Shown in pieces: positions 57,840-64,000 of a stretch of DNA of 64,000 bases (position 1 is the first letter of the stretch; every line of letters starts with the position of its first letter). The notes beneath the pieces are model-generated. The model searched no databases, was not told where the DNA came from, and worked only from the letters and a program-made list of their open reading frames with translations. Both the position numbers and the translations under genes were made by a program. The stretch comes from Corylus avellana. Lineage: Eukaryota > Streptophyta > Magnoliopsida > Fagales > Betulaceae. The stretch covers positions 9,300,216 to 9,364,215 of the forward strand of contig NC_081542.1 in NCBI RefSeq assembly GCF_901000735.1. The letters are read 5' to 3'.

Positions 57840-58500
57840 GCTTACTGCTTACTTTATATATGGTCTACATATGTTAAGCTTTGTCTTTATTCATTTCAAA
57901 AGTTGGCTGCTCCTGATTGTGGGGACAGGCGGCTGAGAAAGCGATCGATCTTCAAGATAAGCAAGTCATTTTAGTACGCTGTTCTGAGGCTCTAAGCTTA
58001 ACATCCCAATAGGCAGGATTTACTTTTTATAAATCTATAGATTTGGAGGAAATTTCTGTCGGCTCTTAACAAAGACTATTTCATTCTATGGAATTATTGG
58101 TAGAGGGTATAATTGGCCGGCCTGCTAGTGCTAGGCTCCACCCATCATTAAGGCTAATGGTCGACCTTTTTCCTATCATCCCAATAGGCAGGATTTGCTT
58201 TTTATAAACCTATCTAGAACCACCCAAATAGTGGTTTAAAGATATGTAGATAAGGATACTAATGTTATATTATTATATGTAATTTTTAAAATGTTAGAAA
58301 TACTTTTTGTTTAAAAAATTATTTTATTTTATTTTATTTTTTATTCTCTCAACTTCAACTGTTCGAAAATATCACCTAGGGTTTCAAAAAAAATAAATGC
58401 TACTCAACATTTTCTGTTATGTTCTTTTTTCGGCATTCTCTTTGTTGTAATGTTTTAGTTTTTCTTTATCTTTTTCTTTATTTTTATTTTTTTAAAAAAA
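57840..58500. other. Intergenic, downstream of GDSL
   Basis: A short phrase, ATCCCAATAGGCAGGATTT, occurs twice (about 58003 and 58178), each followed by CTTTTTATAAA-like sequence. No gene recognised. Confidence 0.45.
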
Positions 58501-58605
58501 AACCACTAAATCAAGATTATCTACCATTTCAAAGAAATTGTAAATTATCAAATTATAGAATTTAGACCGTATATATGCATCAAAAAGCTTTGAAAATGTC
58601 ATGTA

Positions 58606-58663
58606 TTTTTTCTGCCTACCTTGACAACTTGCCATGGCAAGTTGTCGAGGTAGGCAGAAAAAA
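58606..58663. repeat. Near-perfect 58-bp palindrome with no spacer
   Basis: Each arm is 29 bases, meeting at GCCATGGC; the arms hold CTGCCTACC / GGTAGGCAG and GACAACTTGCC / GGCAAGTTGTC, with one mismatch. Such a structure would form a hairpin or cruciform. Confidence 0.92.
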
Positions 58664-58712
58664 TTGCTTTCTCAAAATGCTTTCACTTTTGAAGAGGCGT
58701 TTATTCTTTAAA

Positions 58713-59350
58713 GGGAAAAATATAAAAAATCTTCCCAAACTAACAAGTAACAGTTGTTTTTGAAAGAGCCTCACGATGTTCAAAAGGTTCTAAAGTAGTC
58801 CATCAAACTACTAAAATGTGTCAAAAATGTCACATCTTTTTTTATATTCTTATAATACCCTTATTCTTTTAAAAAATAAAATAAAAAATTAATAAATTAA
58901 TAAAATAAAAAACTAAAATATTAATTTTTAATTTTTTAATTTTTGTTTTTTGTTTTAAAAGGAAAGTGATGTTGCCAGTTGAGCCAACCACAGGGCAAAG
59001 ATTTTGCATTTATCCATATTTTTTATACCACACAAGTAATTTGTAATTTAAGCCAATTACATTGACTAATTTTTTATTTATTCCAAAAAAAAAATTGTAT
59101 TTATTTGCCCATTGGTTTTTCTTTTTTTTCTTTTTTTTTTTTGTTTTAAAAAAAGTTTAGTTTATTTTTTATTTTATTAATTTTTTTATTTAGTTTTTAA
59201 AAGAATAGGGGTATTGTATGAATATTAAAAAAGATGTAGCCTTTTTGACACACTTTAGTAGTTTGATGGGTTATTTTAGTATGTTTTGAACATTGTAGGG
59301 CTATATCACAAACGATTGTTAGTTTAGAGGGCTTTTTTTATATTTTTCTC
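58713..59350. mobile_element. MULE-type MITE, second copy of the 27766 family
   Basis: Starts GGGAAAAATATAAAAAAT, ends TTTTTATATTTTTCTC. Perfect 9-bp duplication TTCTTTAAA (58704-58712 and 59351-59359). Shares GATGTTCAAAAG, ATGTGTCAAAAA and TTTTTGACACACTTTAG with the first copy. Confidence 0.88.
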
Positions 59351-59560
59351 TTCTTTAAAAGACCAAAATATAATTTTTTGTTCAAACATTTTTACTACAC
59401 AGAGAGCAACAACCCCATGAAAATATACTTAATTTTCAATTGTAACATGCCACATTTTTAATATGTGATATTTTTGAAGCATTTTAATGCTTAAAAACAA
59501 TATAAATTTTGTAATTTGAGAATTCACAATTAAAATTGTAAGGGATCCTAATCCCGCACG

Positions 59561-60584
59561 CCGTGTTCGTCACCATAGTTGCCTTACTACAAGAAATTTG
59601 GTCTTTGGGGGCGACATCATTTGAACGCTAAAAGTCCCAAAGTGGACGCTAATGGGTTCCGCTTCATTCAAGTCTACCCTCTACCCGAAGCTCTGTTGTT
59701 CAATCCTCTCCACCTTGATCTACTCTTTTCTATCCAGTCCCTAGAACTACGATGCATCAAAATTCCCAAATCTCTCTCTGATTGATTCGATACCACTTCT
59801 TTTTTTGATATGTGTATCTGTTCTCTTCCTTTCAGTCATTTTGCATCATTTTTGTTTTTTGGAGAAAGAAATTTATGTTTTTTTGTTTATTTTTTGGATC
59901 TCGTGTTATTGTGTTTGCTATTTGAGCCTCGTGAATATAGGGTTCTATTTTCATATGAATGTAATTATGTAGGGTTTGTTTGGCTTCTCGAATATATTAG
60001 GGTGGTGTCCTAATTATTGGATGAATAAATTGCTAAAACAAAACGAAGAATTCCAGCAATAATAATATAAAAATTAATTGCAAATAAATTTTAACCCTTT
60101 CAAAGTAAAGGAATGAAGATCCTTCAATTTCAATGAAATGGATTTCATGGTCAAGGTTTACAACCTAACTAGAAGTTAGAATCTGTGTAACTACTAGTCA
60201 TTATCAAATCCTCACATTGGTAGGCAAGCATATAGTTTTCCATTCTCTGAAAATACTTAAATACTTGAATATATGCTTTACCACTACCCAATGTGATGGT
60301 CAATATTTAATTAATATGTGCTAACTATGCTAACTCCAAAACATATGCCGGGCTTTGTACGAAGCATAGCATACATCGGAACTTTTAACAGCTAAAGCAT
60401 AAGAAATAATGCTCACCTCGTCTTTGTCATGGCGTGTTTTAGGACAATGCTCTTTGGTAAAAGGGACTCCATGCGTGAAGGAAATTAGTCACCTCTTAGA
60501 GTTTTGCATGCTAAAGTTAGACAAAATCTTCTTTATGTATGGAGCTTTGCATAAATCTTGTTATAATATACGAAAAATATATTT
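59561..60584. other. Intergenic, no gene recognised
   Basis: ACTACAAGAAATTTGG near 59586 resembles a CACTA terminal repeat but no partner end was found. The frames at 59579-60013 have no recognisable domain. Confidence 0.4.
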
Positions 60585-62095
60585 TGTTGTGTATACACTT
60601 GTAAGGTTTGTATCCCACCTTAGAAAAATATAAAGAAAAATAATACGCAATACACTTACGTGTACCCAAGCCCATAAGCTTAGGCTTTTGGACTAGAAGT
60701 GGTATCCTAATATGTATATTAATTTACTCAACTCCCTTGGTATTTGTCTCCCCAACAATTGTATCAAAGCCTATAGTTAGCTTCTGCTGTTGCTGATATG
60801 AATGTCTTAGTTTGACGAGTGTCATTTCTCTTAGAGTACACATATCACTCTTATGTGAGGGGGAGTTTGGTCAATGTGGTAGACTTTAGTCAATGTGGTA
60901 GAGACTCAGAAGTGAGAAGAAATTTGTTGTGCATACACTTGTGAGGTTTGTGTCCCACATTGAGAAAATATAAAGAAAAAGAGTACTTAATATACTTAAT
61001 TAAGTGGACCCAAGCCCGTAAGCTTAAGATTTTGGGCTAGAAGTGATGTCCAAATGCATATATTAATTTACTTGACTCCCTTGGTGTTTGTCTTCCCAAC
61101 AATCGGTATCAAAGCTCATGGTTAGCTTCTGCTATTGCTGATACAAATGTCTTAGTTTAACGCGTTTGGTTTAACTTCGGTAAAAAATAGTGTTGTTTCT
61201 CTTGAAATACGCATGACACTCTTATGTAAGGGGGAGTTTGATCAATGTGGTAGAGACTCATAAGTGATGGGAGATTTGTTGTCCATACATTTGTAAAGAA
61301 TGTGCCACACATTGAGAAAATATAAAGAAAAATAGTACATAATATACTTAAGTGGACTCAAGCCCATAAGTTTAGGATTTTAGGCTAGAAGTGGTGTCCT
61401 AATATATATATTAATTACTTGACTCCCTTGGTGTTTGTCTTTCCAACAATCAGTATCAAAACCCATAGTTAACTTCTGTTATTGTTGATACAAATGTTTT
61501 GGTTTGACTTCGGTAAAAGATAAGTGTCATTTCTCTTGGAGTACGCGTGACACTCTTATGTGATTGGGAGTTTAGTCAATGTGGTAGAGACTCGCAAGTG
61601 ATGAGAGATTTGCTGTGCATACATTTGTGAGGATTGTGTCACACATTGAGAAAATATAAAGGAAAAGAGTACTTAATATACTTAAGTGGACCTAAGCCCA
61701 TAAGTTTAGGATTTTGGGCTAGAAGTGGCGTCCTAATACATATATTAATTTACTTGACTCCCTTGGTGTTTGTCTTCCCAACAATTGGTATCAAAGCCCA
61801 TAGTTAGTTTCCGTTATTGCTGATGCGAATGTCTTGGTTTGACGCGTTTGGTTTGACTTTGGTAAAAAATAGTGTCATTTCTCTTGGAGTACGCATGACA
61901 TTCTTATGTGAGGGGGAGTTTAGTCAATGTGGCAGAGACTCACAAGTGAGGGAAGATTTGTTGTGATTACATTTGTGAGGATTGTGTCACATATTGAGAA
62001 AATATATATATATATATATATATATAAAACAAAGAAAAAGAGTACTTAATATACGAAAGTTGACCTAAGCCCATAAGCTTAAGCTTTTGGGATGA
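60585..62095 (+). mobile_element. Tandem TRIM array: five LTRs alternating with four internal regions
   Basis: LTRs end CCCAACA and sit at about 60585-60757 (5' truncated), 60868-61101, 61239-61448, 61573-61783 and 61921-62095 (3' truncated). Each full LTR end is followed by a primer-binding-like TTGGTATCAAAGCC (variants TTGTATCAAAGCC, TCGGTATCAAAGC, TCAGTATCAAAAC), an internal region of only about 120-140 bp, and the purine tract GAGGGGGAGTT, then the next LTR starting T(G/A)GTCAATGTGG or TGATCAATGTGG. The repeat period is about 335-370 bp. No coding capacity. The array suggests repeated LTR-LTR recombination. Confidence 0.88.
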
Positions 62096-62099
62096 AATG

Positions 62100-62700
62100 T
62101 TGCTAATTGTCAGCCTTTGCCCGTTGTCGGCCCCTTTCTAGAGTTTTGCCTATTATCGGCTATTTTGAATTATAGCCCGTTGTCGGCCATTCTGCATTAA
62201 CCAGCCGCCGTTGTTGGCCGCCTTCTAGGCTTTGTCTCCTTCGGTAGCCGCCATCGTCTACGGCTCGTTCCCGGCCTCTACCATCACCGTCATCATTATT
62301 GTTTCTGATTTCAAACCAAGGTTCTAGAATCTTCTACCTTGAGTTTGAGAGGGATCTTAAAATATTATATTACATAATTAAGTTGATATCAAATATTATC
62401 TATTTAACAGTTGCTTATAATTAAATATTGGAATTGTAATTGAATCATGAAGATTTGATTAATATACTGGTATAGTTGTATTTGTCCACTATTCTATAAA
62501 TAGAGACATTTGTATTGTAGACAAATTAAGTTAATAAGCACAATGTAAATAAGGACTATTCAGAGTGGTAGACATAAGTGTCTAAAGACTAACACCGAAC
62601 CACCCTTACAATTCTTGTGTTACTTTCTATCTCTTGCTTCTGCTTATTTTCACCTCATCATTATTTCAACAATTCTAGCTATCACTCTAATAATCTGGTA
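62100..62700 (+). mobile_element. LTR-like sequence after a degenerate repeat
   Basis: 62100-62300 holds repeats of GCCCGTTGTCGGCC type. Then a purine-rich TTTGAGAGGGA (about 62345), LTR-like AT-rich sequence with promoter text CTATAAATAGAGAC (about 62495), and a trailing region to about 62700, in the pattern of a copia 3' end and LTR. No partner LTR in the window. Confidence 0.45.
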
Positions 62701-62979
62701 ATTCTCCGGCCAACGTGAAGATTTGTATCGTGGATCATCTTTCAGAAATTAGTTGTGTTTCCATTACTATGCATGATTGGAACCTATCATTTTCGTTTAC
62801 TTCTTCGTAATACTTTTAGTTAGTCAGTACACCTCTTGTATGTATCCTGTTTTTCATCTCATAAAAATAAATAAATAAATAAAGAAGGAAAGCATGGGCA
62901 GCCCAAGTCTGCAAAGTGCTGTTTTGTTTTTGTTTTTTATTTTCTTAAAAAAATAAGCATGTTCAGTCAACAGTTCACA

Positions 62980-64000
62980 CATCCACCGGCCCCATGGTCA
63001 CCATCCCCTCTCGGCTCTCACAGGAGAAGTCTCCAACCATACCACCCTCCACCGGCTACTAAACTCTGCCGATAGCATGCCGGCGTCACCCTGGTTGACA
63101 TGCTCGTCGCCGTGTCGATATCCCTCTTCCTCTCACCACTCACCTCATACCCAACAGCACCTCACCGCTTACCCTGTCGAAATCGCTCCTCCTCTTGCCG
63201 AAACGCCCCACGCCGTGCCGATTCGCCCTCACCGTGAGGTTTGTATCCCCTCAAATTTCTCTCATGTTTTAATTTTGTTCTTTTCCTTTTTCAAGGCATT
63301 CTATTTATCGGGTGAGTGATAAGTGTTGGATATTTGATTATTGATAGTAGCGTCGTTAAAATAAAAACCTTTTTACTGCAATGAAAAAAATATAGACTAG
63401 TTGGTGCAAGTTAGATGGTTACACTAGAATTAGGAAGGATCCTATTACTGTGAATGGCCAAACTTAGACTGTATTCATTGAAATAACTGTTATAAGTTGT
63501 GGTATGAAATTCCTTTAATCTTATTAGTGTATATATGCCATTGCTCCATTCATGAAGTCTCATCCTGCATTTGAAGGGGGGTCATTCAGTACCATGCCAT
63601 TGCTTGTAGAGCTCGAAATACACCTGCCAGTGGGATTGATAGGTAGATGTCTGAGCTCTATGAGGCCATTATAGTCAATACTAGTCGATCACAGCCACAG
63701 TTGTTCCCTCAGGTGAGCCAACATCTTTGGCTAAGTAAATTTATTCTCTATTTTAGCTAAAAAGTCACATTTATTTATTTTAGATACCTACTTTTTCAAA
63801 GAGCATACATCGGTTCAACACTTAAATTATTCACTTTTATTATTTCATTTAAATATTTTTTTTCAAAGATTTCTTTATTCATTCCTTAAAAAAAGCAAGC
63901 ATAAAGAACATTTGGTGCAGTACTCACCATTTTTGATGACCCACACCAAATATTTCAATAATTTGGCGAGCCGGATGCAGAGCATTTTAGACCCATTTTA
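62980..64000. other. Unidentified region at the right edge
   Basis: 62985-63240 is GC-richer than its surroundings, with an 80-codon plus-strand frame (63077-63319) rich in Pro, Ser and His but without a recognised domain. Near 63590-63715 a plus-strand stretch reads IACRARNTPASGIDR, stop, MSELYEAIIVNTSRSQPQLF before a possible GT donor. It could be a gene fragment, but I cannot name it. Confidence 0.3.

Larger units (their letters stand above)
58500..59560. mobile_element. Foldback element related to the GDSL-intron MITE, split by a MULE MITE
   Basis: The right part (about 59440-59555: GCCACATTTTTAAT, GAAGCATTTTAATG, GTAATTTGAGAATTC, AAGGGATCCTAATCC) matches the right arm of 55052-55445. 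The left part (ATTGTAAATTATCAAATTATAGAA, AAAATGCTTTCACTTTTGAAG) fits the same family. A MULE MITE (58713-59350) and a palindrome (58606-58663) lie within. Outer ends not fixed. Confidence 0.5.

Noticed and set aside
60585..62095. CRISPR-like or satellite array
   Set aside because: Units contain a primer-binding-like site, purine tract and LTR ends, so a tandem TRIM explains them; the DNA is plant nuclear.

Overview
The window is nuclear DNA from a flowering plant. Genes have short exons and AT-rich GT-AG introns, and they sit among LTR retrotransposons, LINEs, SINEs, TRIMs, MITEs and a plastid DNA insert. The gene sequences (GCN1/ILITHYIA, NAC, DREB2-type AP2/ERF, GDSL esterase) look like those of a woody eudicot. 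A Fagales-like source is my guess from the LINE family ending in TTACTTATC plus A-run, and I could not test it. Three runs of N (33342-33588, 38473-38492, 41340-41439) mark a draft assembly.

Layout. 1-20040 (minus): the 5' part of a GCN1/ILITHYIA gene. I could join 18 exons in frame from the ATG at 20040 to 1794 (887 codons, no stops, one GC-AG intron); the rest lies beyond the left edge. Its introns are swollen by transposons: the 7.8-kb intron 13 holds a 3.4-kb LTR element containing a LINE, a LINE nested in another LINE, and a LINE 3' end; the 3.8-kb intron 15 holds a TRIM with a SINE-like insert that itself contains a LINE tail. 20041-25061: GCN1 promoter, a hAT MITE and a decayed copia fragment. 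25062-27457 (minus): a complete short NAC gene with three exons. 27458-37300: MULE-type MITEs, a mosaic of copia pieces in both orientations, hAT and CACTA elements, and a plastid atpI fragment. 37666-38247 (plus): an intronless DREB2-type AP2/ERF gene with a MITE carrying three G-boxes just upstream. 38248-52977: almost only mobile DNA, with a duplicated block around an N gap that looks like two haplotypes placed in series. 53083-57671 (plus): a complete five-exon GDSL esterase/lipase gene of 363 residues, with a minisatellite and MITEs in its introns. 57831-64000: nested MITEs with a near-perfect 58-bp palindrome, a tandem TRIM array (five LTRs, four internal regions) and degenerate LTR sequence.

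The four host genes are unrelated in function and there is no operon or cluster. GCN1 acts in amino-acid-starvation signalling to translation, NAC and DREB2 are transcription factors, and the GDSL enzyme is probably secreted. I see no new enzymatic or defence system. The most informative content is the mobile-element record: insertions with readable target-site duplications, including LINE insertions reduced to little more than the tail, a tandem TRIM array, and MITEs that bring transcription-factor motifs next to genes.
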